NCBI GenBank assembly: GCA_902635455.1
Contig: CACPNW010000006.1
Span: 1-64,000 of the forward strand
Source of the DNA: an uncultured Alphaproteobacteria bacterium
GTDB taxonomy: Bacteria; Pseudomonadota; Alphaproteobacteria; HIMB59; GCA-002718135
DNA: 64,000 nt
Direction of reading: 5' to 3'
Under the pieces are notes generated by a model. The model searched no databases and was not told the DNA's origin. It saw nothing but the letters and a program-made list of their open reading frames with translations. Shown one piece after another: positions 29,476-38,624 of this stretch. Numbering within the stretch: position 1 is the stretch's first letter; every line of letters begins with the position of its first letter. The translations under genes and the position numbers were made by a program.

Positions 29476-30216
29476 TTAGTTTTTTGGTATAATGCAAATA
29501 GGAATAGGATTCATTTTATGCAAGTTAGGTTTTCTAATTAAACGATATTTTTCATAATATTTGCTATCTTTGTTTAACATAGCCTCCTCAATTTGTTCAT
29601 AAGTTAAGCCTATTTGATCTTCGTCATTCCTTGAATCATCCCATAATCCATCAGTTGGCTTAGCTTCAATAATTTCTTTATCTATGTCTAATACTTTTCC
29701 CATTTCCCATACTTCAGATTTTGTACAATCAGCTATAGGTGAAATATCTACTCCACCATCCCCATATTTAGTATAGAAACCTATTCCAAAATCTTCTACT
29801 TTATTACCAGTACCAACTACAAGGGCATTATTAGCTTGTGCAATTTGATATAAAGTTATCATTCTTAATCTTGATCTCGAGTTTGCAAATGCTAATTCAG
29901 AATTATAATTTTTCATCTGATTTCTGAACAGCTCAAAAATCTCATCAAGTTCTACAATATGAGTTTTTATATTTTTAAATTTTTTTAATGACCAGTTTAA
30001 ATGAGAAAGACTTAAATTATGCTGATCAATATTTTGTTTTATAGGCATAGACACTAAATGAGTTGTGATACCAGTCATAGCACACAGTGTACTTGTAACA
30101 GCAGAATCTATGCCTCCTGATACTCCAATAACTAGTTCAAAATCTTTTTTACCGTTGGATTGAGCATAATCTTTTATCCAATTTGATATGTGCGCGATTC
30201 TTTTATTGGTGTCCAT
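29476..30216 (-). CDS. nadE: NAD+ synthase, ammonia-dependent
   Basis: A 246-residue NAD synthetase amidating nicotinate adenine dinucleotide. The ATP P-loop is S-G-G-I-D-S near residue 31. Later segments include G-T-G-N-K-V-E-D and K-Y-G-D-G-G-V-D-I-S-P-I-A-D. No glutaminase (nitrilase) domain is present, so free ammonia should be the nitrogen donor. It is embedded in a minus-strand run with gltX directly following. Confidence 0.94.
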   Translation of the reverse strand: MDTNKRIAHISNWIKDYAQSNGKKDFELVIGVSGGIDSAVTSTLCAMTGITTHLVSMPIKQNIDQHNLSLSHLNWSLKKFKNIKTHIVELDEIFELFRNQMKNYNSELAFANSRSRLRMITLYQIAQANNALVVGTGNKVEDFGIGFYTKYGDGGVDISPIADCTKSEVWEMGKVLDIDKEIIEAKPTDGLWDDSRNDEDQIGLTYEQIEEAMLNKDSKYYEKYRLIRKPNLHKMNPIPICIIPKN

Positions 30217-30236
30217 AATTCTAAAGTATTAATTAA

Positions 30237-31610
30237 TTATAAGTTAGAAGATATTTTAGAACCAAACTTATCATCTTTTAAAAATTCAGCTAGTAAAAAA
30301 GCTAATTCTAATGACTGAGAAGCATTTAATCTTGGGTCGCAATAAGTATGATATCTATTTTTAAGATCTTCATCAGTTATCTTTTGTAAACCTCCCATAC
30401 ATTCTGTGACATCTTGACCTGTCATTTCTAGGTGAACTCCCCCAGGATAGGTTCCTATTGATCTATGTATATTAAAAAAATTCTGAATTTCTGAAATTAT
30501 ATTATTTAGAGGTCTAGTTTTATATCCAGAATTAGCTTTGATTGTATTTCCATGCATTGGGTCACATGTCCAAACGATTTTTTTTCCTTCATTATTAATT
30601 TTTTTAATAATTTCTGGAAGTTTTTGTAGGATTTTATCTGCTCCCATTCTACAAATTAAAGTAACCCTGCCTGCTATATTTTCAGGATTAATAATATCAA
30701 TTATTTTCAATAACTCTTCAGCCGATGAAGTCGGGCCTACTTTGATACCTATAGGATTGCCAATACCTTTTACAAACTCAATGTGAGCACCATCTGTTTG
30801 GCGAGTTCTGTCACCTACCCATAACATATGAGCAGAAACAGCGTACCACTTGCCATTAGTACTATCTATTCTTGTTAAAGCTTCTTCATAAGGCAAGAGT
30901 AGAGCTTCATGACTAGTAAAAAAATCTGTTTCATATAATTGTCTAACATTTTTATCATTTATTCCACATGCACTCATAAATGCTAAACATTCATCAATTC
31001 GATCAGAAATTTCTTTAAATTTTGCAGCATTTTCTCCTTGGACGAAACTTAAATTCCACTGATGGATTTTATGAAGATTAGCAAATCCTCCTTGAGAAAA
31101 AGCTCTTAATAGATTTAAAGTTGAAGCAGATTGATTATAAGCTTGTACTAATCTGTCAGGATCAGGTTCACGAGATATTTTATTAAATTCAATCCCATTA
31201 ATTATATCACCTTTATAAGATTCTAATTCAACATCTTTAACTATCTCTGTATTTTGAGATCTTGGTTTAGCGAATTGGCCAGCAATTCGACCAACTTTAA
31301 CTATTGGGCAAGTAGCGCCAAAAGTCAAAACTACAGCCATCTGTAAAATAACCTTAAACGTATCTCTTATATTATCAGGATGAAAATCAGAAAAACTCTC
31401 AGCACAATCTCCACCTTGTAATAAAAAAGCTTTTCCATCAACTACATCTGCTAGTTTGTTTTGCAACATTCTTGCTTCTCCAGCAAAAACCAATGGTGGA
31501 AATTTTTCAATTTTTTTTAAAATATTATCTAACTTTTCTTGATCTTTATATATAGGAATATGTCTTGCTTTTTTTGACTTCCAAGATTGTGGCTCCCATT
31601 TAGTATGCAT
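30237..31610 (-). CDS. 3-deoxy-7-phosphoheptulonate synthase, class II
   Basis: A 457-residue plant-like (class II) DAHP synthase, the entry enzyme of the shikimate pathway, condensing PEP with erythrose 4-phosphate. Diagnostic segments include W-x-P-x-S-W-K-S-K near the N-terminus, [11 protein letters not shown] (metal-binding Cys), [18 protein letters not shown]-x-C-D-P-M-H-G-N-T and G-G-V-H-L-E-M-T-G. Length is normal. It forms part of the biosynthetic block between glmU and nadE. Confidence 0.95.
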   Translation of the reverse strand: MHTKWEPQSWKSKKARHIPIYKDQEKLDNILKKIEKFPPLVFAGEARMLQNKLADVVDGKAFLLQGGDCAESFSDFHPDNIRDTFKVILQMAVVLTFGATCPIVKVGRIAGQFAKPRSQNTEIVKDVELESYKGDIINGIEFNKISREPDPDRLVQAYNQSASTLNLLRAFSQGGFANLHKIHQWNLSFVQGENAAKFKEISDRIDECLAFMSACGINDKNVRQLYETDFFTSHEALLLPYEEALTRIDSTNGKWYAVSAHMLWVGDRTRQTDGAHIEFVKGIGNPIGIKVGPTSSAEELLKIIDIINPENIAGRVTLICRMGADKILQKLPEIIKKINNEGKKIVWTCDPMHGNTIKANSGYKTRPLNNIISEIQNFFNIHRSIGTYPGGVHLEMTGQDVTECMGGLQKITDEDLKNRYHTYCDPRLNASQSLELAFLLAEFLKDDKFGSKISSNL

Positions 31611-31665
31611 AATAATTGGCCTAATAAACTATTAGATTCATGAAACAAGTAATTACTAAAAATGC

Positions 31666-32955
31666 TTAATTTTTCTTAACTAATTTAAGCTTCGAGCGTT
31701 CTATTGCTAAATATTTTGAAGGTATGTCTTTATTTATTACACTGCCAGCAGCTATTTTAGCATTTTTATTGATTGTTATAGGAGCTATCAATGATGAGTT
31801 TGAACCAATAAATGATCCATCTCTTATTATTGTTTTATTTTTTTGTTTACCATCATAATTACAAGTTATGGTTCCAGCTCCAACATTTACTTTTTTTCCA
31901 ATTTTAGCATCACCTATGTAACTTAAATGTGAAACTGAAGAAAAATCTCCTATGTAAGAATTTTTTACTTCAACGTAGTTTCCAATTTTAACATTTTTAG
32001 AAATTATTGTATTTGGTCTTATCCTTGCAAAGGGTCCAATAGATGAATTTTGTCTAATAATAGCTCCTTCTAAATATGAAAAACTCTTAATTATGTTATC
32101 TTTTAGTATTTTTACTCCTTTTTTTATTACCACATTGGATTCAATAATTGTGCCACTTTGAATTATAGTATCAAAACTAAAACGGCACGTATCAGGATTT
32201 TGAATTAAAACACCTTTTGAAATAAAATTATTTACTAAATATTTTTGATATATTTTATCAATTTTAACAAAATCTTCTATTGTGTTAACACCGAGCATTT
32301 CTGTTTCTGGACATATAATATAACTAAAAGGAATTTTTAATTTATTATAAATTTCAAATATATCAGGTAAATATTTTTCATTTTTTATTTTATTAGTTTT
32401 AATTTTATCTAAATTTTGAAAAAAATTTTTAGAATTTACAATCATAACTCCTGAATTGCATAAATTTATTTTTTTCTCTTCTGAAGTGGTGTTGATTTCT
32501 TCAACCACTTTTAGAACTTTATCTTTCTGCTTTTTTACTCTTCCATATCCAATTGGGTTGCAAGCATTAAAAGCAATCATTGATGCTATAGAATTATTTT
32601 TTTTAAAATTTAAAACTAATTTATTAATACTTTTTATAGAAATTAAAGGTGCATCACCAAATAATATTAAAAAATTAGCACTGTTTAAATATGGCTTAGC
32701 ACAAGAAATTGCATCTGCAGTACCTTTCTGTTTGTTTTGAATTACAAACTTACAGCCAGTAATTATTTTTTTAAACTCTTTAATATTATCTCTATTACAA
32801 ACTATAATAACATTTTTTCCTGATATTTTAGTTCCAATTTTATGAACATGAGAGATCAACGGTAGACCAGCAAGATCCTCTAAAAGTTTAGTTGTTTTCC
32901 TTTTATACCTTGTACTTTTTCCAGCAGCTAAAATAACTGTAGAAATATTATTCAT
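31666..32955 (-). CDS. glmU: Bifunctional UDP-GlcNAc pyrophosphorylase / GlcN-1-P acetyltransferase
   Basis: A 429-residue GlmU that acetylates glucosamine-1-phosphate and couples it to UTP for peptidoglycan and LPS. The N-terminal uridylyltransferase opens with L-A-A-G-K-S-T-R; Q-K-G-T-A-D-A and F-G-D-A-P-L are present. The C-terminal half (from about residue 240) is a left-handed beta-helix of hexapeptide repeats, with N-Y-V-E-V-K-N, H-L-S-Y-I-G-D-A and N-Y-D-G-K near residues 320-380. The first motif lacks the usual Pro-Lys-Val-Leu stretch exactly, reading T-K-L-L, a minor drift. Confidence 0.93.
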   Translation of the reverse strand: MNNISTVILAAGKSTRYKRKTTKLLEDLAGLPLISHVHKIGTKISGKNVIIVCNRDNIKEFKKIITGCKFVIQNKQKGTADAISCAKPYLNSANFLILFGDAPLISIKSINKLVLNFKKNNSIASMIAFNACNPIGYGRVKKQKDKVLKVVEEINTTSEEKKINLCNSGVMIVNSKNFFQNLDKIKTNKIKNEKYLPDIFEIYNKLKIPFSYIICPETEMLGVNTIEDFVKIDKIYQKYLVNNFISKGVLIQNPDTCRFSFDTIIQSGTIIESNVVIKKGVKILKDNIIKSFSYLEGAIIRQNSSIGPFARIRPNTIISKNVKIGNYVEVKNSYIGDFSSVSHLSYIGDAKIGKKVNVGAGTITCNYDGKQKNKTIIRDGSFIGSNSSLIAPITINKNAKIAAGSVINKDIPSKYLAIERSKLKLVKKN

Positions 32956-32961
32956 TAATTT

Positions 32962-33594
32962 TTATAAATTTCTTAAAATTTCGTTACCAGCATTAATTAT
33001 TTCTTTTGCTGCATCCGAAGTTACACTTATATCTATAACACCCCTACCTACTGAAAATGTTTCTGCAAAAATTACCTTACTTGATAAGCGTGATCTAGCA
33101 ATCCTCGCTCCCGCGTACCTCAATCTAAGAATCATTGCATCAGTAAGTTTTGCTCTAGCCATTACTCTATTCAGTATAATTATAGGGTTTTTTCTTTCTT
33201 TCTTTGCAAGCTCTAAAAAGGGCAGTGTTGCCATTAAATCTAATGGACTAGGTTGTGCTGGAACAAATACCTTGTTTGATGCCCTAACTATTTGAAGGGT
33301 ATCATAGGTAATAGACGGAGGGCTATCTATAATAATAAAATCATATTTTCTTTTAATTTTTTTTAATTCTTCATTAATATTTCTTATATCAAAATTGTAT
33401 GAACTAATTCCAATATCTTCCTCACCATAATATTTTTTTCTTTCTTCAATCCAATAAGTTAAGCTTTTTTGTGCATCAGCATCTATAACAGCTACTTTGT
33501 ATCCGCTATTACTCCATAAAACTGCAATATTAGCAGATAATGTAGTTTTACCTGAACCACCTTTTTGATTTGAAAATGCTATTACTTTTCCCAT
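32962..33594 (-). CDS. Orphan ParA-family ATPase
   Basis: A 210-residue MinD/ParA ATPase with a deviant Walker A, K-G-G-S-G-K-T-T (residues 11-18), Walker A' I-D-A-D-A-Q-K-S and Walker B I-I-I-D-S-P-P-S. No ParB gene or parS-like repeat is nearby, so it is unlikely to be the chromosomal ParA. Short orphan ParA proteins of this build position protein cargoes such as chemotaxis clusters or carboxysomes in other bacteria. The cargo here is unknown. It lies 6 bp upstream of glmU. Confidence 0.88.
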   Translation of the reverse strand: MGKVIAFSNQKGGSGKTTLSANIAVLWSNSGYKVAVIDADAQKSLTYWIEERKKYYGEEDIGISSYNFDIRNINEELKKIKRKYDFIIIDSPPSITYDTLQIVRASNKVFVPAQPSPLDLMATLPFLELAKKERKNPIIILNRVMARAKLTDAMILRLRYAGARIARSRLSSKVIFAETFSVGRGVIDISVTSDAAKEIINAGNEILRNL

Positions 33595-33661
33595 TTTATA
33601 AAATTAGTATAAATAAATAATTTAACTATTATGACACTATACTAAATAAATAATATATAAA

Positions 33662-34591
33662 ATGCAAAATTCTGATTTAATCAATGGTAAAAAATTACTA
33701 AAAAAAGGAAAACTAGTCATATTTCCAACAGAAACTGTGTTTGGTCTAGGTGGCAATGCTACTAATTCCAAAGTTATCAAAAAAATCTACAATTTAAAAA
33801 AAAGGCCTATAAATAATCCCTTAATTTGTCATTTTAAAAATTTAACTCAAATTAAGAAGAATTTTTATATGAATGAGCTTGAGTTAAAAATTGGCAAACT
33901 TTACTGGCCTGGACCGCTAACTTTAATTCTGAAAAAAAAGAAAAATAGTAAAATTTCACCAAAATTATCTAATCATTCATCTTATGTTGGTTGTAGAATC
34001 CCAAAAAATAAAATTGCTATGGAGCTACTAAAAAAGTTAGATTTTCCTATAGCTGCGCCTAGTGCTAATTTGTCAAATAAAGTTTCAGCAACCCGTCACT
34101 CAGATATTGATTCTGATTTAAAAAAAAATATATTTGTTGTTAAGGGTAAGTCTAAATTAGGCCTAGAATCAACTGTAATACAAATTAAAGAAAATTATAT
34201 TAACATACTTAGGTATGGTAGTATTACAGAAGAGGATATCAGAAAAAAAATTAAAAATATAAAAATAAAAAAGCCTATTAAAAATAAATTATCTCCTGGT
34301 AATCAAAAAAAACATTATTCACCAAATTTACCCTTAAGAATTAATGTTAGAAAAGTAAAAAAAAATGAATCACTTTTAAATTTTGGAAAAAATAATTTAT
34401 ATTCAAATGTTTATAATTTAAATCTTAGCAGAAAAGGGAACCTAGTAGAAGCAAGTAGAAATTTTTTTCATTATTTAAATTTATTAGATAGAATAAAATC
34501 TGCTGGTATAGCTGTTGCAAAAATACCAAATAAAGGTTTGGGTAAAACAATAAATGATAGACTCAAAAGAGCATCTTTTAAAGATAATTAA
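33662..34591 (+). CDS. tsaC: Threonylcarbamoyl-AMP synthase, Sua5-type
   Basis: A 309-residue YrdC/Sua5 protein making threonylcarbamoyl-AMP for the t6A modification of ANN-decoding tRNAs. The core shows F-P-T-E-T-V-F-G-L-G near residue 21, K-K-R-P-x-x-N-P-L near residue 50, P-G-P-L-T-L-I-L near residue 83, and P-S-A-N-L-S near residue 138. A C-terminal extension (from about 215) with P-G-x-x-x-x-H-Y-S-P corresponds to the Sua5 domain, so it is the long form. It overlaps the end of the convergent DAO gene by 14 nt. Confidence 0.94.
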   Translation: MQNSDLINGKKLLKKGKLVIFPTETVFGLGGNATNSKVIKKIYNLKKRPINNPLICHFKNLTQIKKNFYMNELELKIGKLYWPGPLTLILKKKKNSKISPKLSNHSSYVGCRIPKNKIAMELLKKLDFPIAAPSANLSNKVSATRHSDIDSDLKKNIFVVKGKSKLGLESTVIQIKENYINILRYGSITEEDIRKKIKNIKIKKPIKNKLSPGNQKKHYSPNLPLRINVRKVKKNESLLNFGKNNLYSNVYNLNLSRKGNLVEASRNFFHYLNLLDRIKSAGIAVAKIPNKGLGKTINDRLKRASFKDN

Positions 34592-35900
34592 TCAAATCTC
34601 TTAGCTTGTAATAAAAAATTGCAGATGAATATATTGGTCTTCTAAATAAATTTGCAGCAGGTATAGAAATATGTTTAATTTTTGCAAAAAGATTAAATCT
34701 TTCATCATTGCCCTGAATTTTTTCTGTAATTAATTTACCAGCTAAACCACTAAGCGCTAAACCATGTCCAGAATATCCGAATGCATAAAAAAGTTTTTCA
34801 TTCATCATTATTCCAAAACTTGGTAATCTATTTACTGTAATTGCTAATGTGCCACCCCAGGAAAAATCAATTTTATAATTTTTAAGCTGAGGAAATACCT
34901 TTATCATTCTTTTGTGTACAAAATCTTTTGATTCTTTTAAAAAATATGAAGAAAATGTTTCACCTCCTCCAAAAATTAATCTCCAATCCTCCGAAAACCT
35001 ATAATAATCAATTATAAATCTTGTATCACAAACAGCATAATTATTATGGATTATTTCTTTAGCTTTTTCCTTTCCTAAGGGCTCCGTTGCTATTACATAA
35101 TTATTAATAGGCATAAAAATATTACTTTTGTTATTTAATAAATTATCTAAATAGCCATTACATGCCACAACAACTTTTTTTGCTTTTATTGTATTTTTTT
35201 TACAATTTACTTTAATATAATCTTTGTGGTCTACTAAGCTTAATACAGGAGTATTTTCAAATATTTTGACATTTTTTTTAATTAATATTTTTGACAACCC
35301 AATTAAAAATTTTAATGGATTAATATGGTAGCTGTTTAAATTTAATAAACCAGATTTATATATATCTGAACTGATTTGATGCTTTATTTCATTTTTATTG
35401 AATATTTTATATCCATTAAAATTATAATTTTTTAAAAGATAATTTAATTCAATATCGAATTCTTTAAAATCATTATTAAAGCATCCTGCTGATAAAACAC
35501 CATTTACTAATGAACAATCAATATTATTTTTCTTTATTAGGCTTAGGCATTCTTCTACAGCTTCCAAACCTAAATCCCACAAATCTTTCGCATGAATTTT
35601 ACCAAGTTTTTTTTCTAAATAAATTTGATCTTTTCTCATTCCTATGCCCAATTGACCACCATTGCGCCCTGAAGCACCAGAACCTATTTTTCTAGCCTCG
35701 CATAAGGCAACAGAATATCCCTTATTTGATAAATTAAGAGCACTAGTTACGCCTGTAAGTCCTCCACCAATAATACATATATCAATATTTAAATCTTCAT
35801 TTAACTTATCGTTCGAATTCAGCGGTTTTATTGAGCTTTTATAAAAACTACCTATTTCATTATCGTGTTGTTCATATGTATTTTTTTTGTTAAAGATCAT
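34578..35900 (-). CDS. FAD-dependent oxidoreductase, DAO family (PuuB-like)
   Basis: A 440-residue flavoprotein with the Rossmann motif G-G-G-L-T-G near residue 48 and the typical R-K-I-G-S-G-A-S-G-R-N-G-G-Q segment that binds FAD. The C-terminal F-G-Y-S-G-H-G-L-A-L-S-G-L-A-G-K completes the DAO fold. Members next to glutamine-synthetase-like genes usually act as gamma-glutamylputrescine oxidase (PuuB), giving an aldehyde, ammonia and H2O2. A PuuA-like ligase is transcribed divergently 75 bp away, which supports this assignment. Other secondary or primary amine substrates are possible. Confidence 0.8.
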   Translation of the reverse strand: MIFNKKNTYEQHDNEIGSFYKSSIKPLNSNDKLNEDLNIDICIIGGGLTGVTSALNLSNKGYSVALCEARKIGSGASGRNGGQLGIGMRKDQIYLEKKLGKIHAKDLWDLGLEAVEECLSLIKKNNIDCSLVNGVLSAGCFNNDFKEFDIELNYLLKNYNFNGYKIFNKNEIKHQISSDIYKSGLLNLNSYHINPLKFLIGLSKILIKKNVKIFENTPVLSLVDHKDYIKVNCKKNTIKAKKVVVACNGYLDNLLNNKSNIFMPINNYVIATEPLGKEKAKEIIHNNYAVCDTRFIIDYYRFSEDWRLIFGGGETFSSYFLKESKDFVHKRMIKVFPQLKNYKIDFSWGGTLAITVNRLPSFGIMMNEKLFYAFGYSGHGLALSGLAGKLITEKIQGNDERFNLFAKIKHISIPAANLFRRPIYSSAIFYYKLRDLINYL

Positions 35901-35975
35901 AAAAAATATGCAAACATTAATATCTCAATTCTTTTACTAAACAAGAATAAGATCTTTAATTTATAAATCAATAAA

Positions 35976-37340
35976 ATGAGAGAAAAATTTGAAAATTGGC
36001 TAAATAATAATTCAATTACTGAGGTTGAATGCTTAGTTCCTGATTTAGGGGGTATTGCACGAGGAAAGATTTTACCTACTAAAAAGTTTATTCAAGGATT
36101 AAATAATGACAGTCATAGATTGCCACAATCAGTCTTTATTCAAACTATTTCAGGAGGATATGCAACAGAAGATGAAGAGTTGCCTGTTGATGTTTATAAT
36201 CCTACAGACATTGATGTTATATTAAGACCAGATTTTACTACGATTAGAAGTGTTCCTTGGTACGATGATCCTACTGCCCAAGTAATATGTGATGCTGTAA
36301 ATTTAAATGGCACATCAGTAATAAATGCTAGCCGCACAGTATTAAAAAAAATATTAAAAATGTATGATGAAGAAGGTTTTGAACCAATAGTGTCTCCCGA
36401 AGTTGAATTTTATCTTGTAAAACCAAACCAAGATCCAGATTATCAATTAGAAGTTCCAATTGGACAATCAGGTCGTGAAGAAACTGGAAAGCAGTCGTTT
36501 GGCATCGATGCTGTTAATGAGTTTGACCATCTATTTGAAGATTTATATAATTATTGCGAAATACAAAATATTGAGATTGATACAATTAATCATGAAAGTG
36601 GATCTGCTCAGATGGAAATAAATTTTCAACACGGCAATCCTCTTGAACTAGCTGACCAAGTTTTTTTATTTAAAAGAACTTTAAGACAAGCTGCTTTTAA
36701 GCATAAACTATACGCCACATTTATGGCTAAACCTATGCAAAATCAGCCTGGAAGTTCTTTACATTTACACCAATCTTTATTTAATAAAAAAAATAAAAAA
36801 AATATTTTTTACAATAAAAAAAATACAATATCTAACGTTATGAAATATTATATTGGTGGTTTGCAAGAATTTACTCCAAAGTTAATGCCTATACATGCTC
36901 CAAATATAAATTCTTATAGACGTTTGTTTGCAACTTGGGATGCTCCAAAGAATACTTATTGGGGCATAGGTAATAGATCTTGTGGATTCAGAATTCCATC
37001 AAATGAAGAACATAGCATGAGAATAGAAAATAGAATTTCTGGATCTGATACAAATCCTTATTTGATATTTGCGGCTAATTTAGCTGCTGGATACCTAGGC
37101 ATTAAGAATAAAATTAAACCTACTCAAGAAACAAAAAAAAGTGTTTTTGGAGAGAAAAAAAGTTCACTACCAAAAAATATGGAAGAGGCAATTTTATTAT
37201 TTGAAAAAGATGAACAAATAAATGAAGTATTTAATCAAAAATTTATTCGAACAATTGCAGCTATAAGAAGGGTTGAAAACCAAGCTTATCTTAATGTAAT
37301 TAGCTCATGGGAAAGAGAATTTTTATTATTAAATGTTTAA
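35976..37340 (+). CDS. Glutamine-synthetase-like gamma-glutamyl-polyamine ligase (PuuA-like), copy 1
   Basis: A 454-residue protein of the glutamine synthetase superfamily. It has the beta-grasp N-domain with D-L-G-G-I-A-R-G-K and the catalytic segments S-P-E-V-E-F-Y-L, N-H-E-S-G-S-A-Q-M-E-I-N, G-S-S-L-H-L-H-Q-S and N-S-Y-R-R. The usual adenylylation tyrosine region of GlnA is absent and the size fits PuuA rather than housekeeping GlnA. PuuA ligates glutamate to putrescine. It is divergent from the PuuB-like gene. A second, distinct paralogue lies at 42257, so the two may differ in amine specificity. Confidence 0.82.
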   Translation: MREKFENWLNNNSITEVECLVPDLGGIARGKILPTKKFIQGLNNDSHRLPQSVFIQTISGGYATEDEELPVDVYNPTDIDVILRPDFTTIRSVPWYDDPTAQVICDAVNLNGTSVINASRTVLKKILKMYDEEGFEPIVSPEVEFYLVKPNQDPDYQLEVPIGQSGREETGKQSFGIDAVNEFDHLFEDLYNYCEIQNIEIDTINHESGSAQMEINFQHGNPLELADQVFLFKRTLRQAAFKHKLYATFMAKPMQNQPGSSLHLHQSLFNKKNKKNIFYNKKNTISNVMKYYIGGLQEFTPKLMPIHAPNINSYRRLFATWDAPKNTYWGIGNRSCGFRIPSNEEHSMRIENRISGSDTNPYLIFAANLAAGYLGIKNKIKPTQETKKSVFGEKKSSLPKNMEEAILLFEKDEQINEVFNQKFIRTIAAIRRVENQAYLNVISSWEREFLLLNV

Positions 37341-38569
37341 GATATAGCTATATCTAAATGCTTTAAATACCAGGTCTTAAATTTTTCCAAACCTTTTTCC
37401 ATTTTTGATAAAGGCCCAGGTACATATTTTTTTGACAATACTCCCTTTTGGTTGTCTTCAATAATTCTTTTATCTGCAATAGTAGTAACATCCCACATCC
37501 ATTTAATCTCTTCAAGATCATAATCTTTCCCCTCCTTAGCGTCTTTATGTACAAGCCACATAAGCTCTACTTGTGTATGTAATGTGGAAACAGGAATAAA
37601 AGTAAACAAAGTAGCAAAATCATTGCACATTAACAAACTGTTAAATGGAGATGTGCCTACAGAGGTATAACCTCGATCATAATTTTTAAACTTTCCCATT
37701 AATTTTGAAATTGGTTTTCCAGATTTAGTTTCATTATATTTTCCTTCTTTCAAAGGAGTTCTCTCAGCACTTCTAGAATAATCATTAAATTCTGTTTCTG
37801 TATACTCCCCTGTAACATGACCCATTTTTTTTACTTCCAAATTCCAATTTTCTAACATTTTATTAAATTTTTTAGACGATGGACCAGTATTACTGCCCGC
37901 TCCATATGCTAAAATATAATCCTTATCATGAACCGAACAATATTCTGGATGCGATGGCTGACAATGATAACATTCATGAAAATTATCTAGAGTGAGTTTC
38001 CAGTTTCCTTCAGTAGGATACAATTCTCTATGCGCTATTTTAGCTTCAGCTAATCCATGAAACTCAATAAATTTTCTAGTTGGAGAAATAAATTCATCGA
38101 AGTTGTTTGGGTTTTCAGATAAATTAATAAATATTAAACCTTCAAATATTTTTAAGTTACATTTATGCAGATTCCAATCTTCTTTATTAAAACCTTCATT
38201 CATTAATCTGGCAGATTTAATAGAGCCATCTAAATTATAGCTCCAAGCATGGTAAGGACAAGTTAGTAATTTTTTATTACCTTCATTCTCTAAACAAATA
38301 TGTGAACCTCTATGCCTACAAACATTATAATGAGCATGAATTGTATTTTTTTCATCTCGAATGATTATTATTGATTCGTTCCCTATATTAAATAGAAAAT
38401 AATCACCAAAATTTGGTATTCTTGAAGAATGCCCAACAAAAACCCACTGTTTAGAAAAAATGTTTTTTATATCAAGTTCAAAAATATCATTATCTACATA
38501 AAATGCCTGGTCTAATGTGTAGTTAGGTTTTTGTTTTTTTATTAAATTTTTAAGATCACTATTATTCAT
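37337..38569 (-). CDS. Rieske oxygenase, quaternary-ammonium demethylase type (GbcA/CntA-like)
   Basis: A 410-residue alpha subunit of a Rieske non-haem iron oxygenase. The [2Fe-2S] motif is C-R-H-R-G-S-x-I-C ... C-P-Y-H (C84, H86, C104, H107). The mononuclear iron site is in D-N-F-H-E-C-Y-H-C-Q-P-S-H-P (H202, H207), with a later Asp. Glu199 replaces the usual bridging Asp, a trait of enzymes acting on glycine betaine, carnitine, choline or stachydrine. No reductase gene lies in the window. I start at the ATG at 38569; an in-frame TTG at 38605 would run through the operator. Promoter and operator are shared with the divergent oxidase. Confidence 0.85.
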   Translation of the reverse strand: MNNSDLKNLIKKQKPNYTLDQAFYVDNDIFELDIKNIFSKQWVFVGHSSRIPNFGDYFLFNIGNESIIIIRDEKNTIHAHYNVCRHRGSHICLENEGNKKLLTCPYHAWSYNLDGSIKSARLMNEGFNKEDWNLHKCNLKIFEGLIFINLSENPNNFDEFISPTRKFIEFHGLAEAKIAHRELYPTEGNWKLTLDNFHECYHCQPSHPEYCSVHDKDYILAYGAGSNTGPSSKKFNKMLENWNLEVKKMGHVTGEYTETEFNDYSRSAERTPLKEGKYNETKSGKPISKLMGKFKNYDRGYTSVGTSPFNSLLMCNDFATLFTFIPVSTLHTQVELMWLVHKDAKEGKDYDLEEIKWMWDVTTIADKRIIEDNQKGVLSKKYVPGPLSKMEKGLEKFKTWYLKHLDIAIS

Positions 38570-38576
38570 TAATTTA

Positions 38577-38618
38577 TATATAATATTGATTGAATATGCA
38601 TTCAATGAAATTTATAAT
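38577..38618. promoter_or_regulatory. Divergent promoter pair around a 16-bp inverted repeat (BetI-like operator copy 1)
   Basis: The repeat TTGAATATGCATTCAA lies at 38590-38605. Rightward, TTGAAT (38590-38595) serves as -35 and TATAAT (38613-38618) as -10 with a 17-bp spacer; the ATG of the oxidase follows after 6 nt. Leftward, the other half gives TTGAAT (38605-38600) and TATATA (38582-38577), again 17 bp apart; the Rieske ATG follows after 7 nt. A repressor bound here would block both -35 elements. The same repeat occurs at 51077 and 59411. Confidence 0.72.
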
Positions 38619-38624
38619 TAACTG

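Noticed and set aside
32962-33594. Chromosome-partition parA near the origin
   Set aside because: No parB, parS-like sites, gidA/gidB or dnaA are nearby.
38570-38605. N-terminal extension of the Rieske gene from a TTG at 38605
   Set aside because: It would place the operator and promoter inside the coding sequence; the ATG at 38569 fits family length and promoter geometry.
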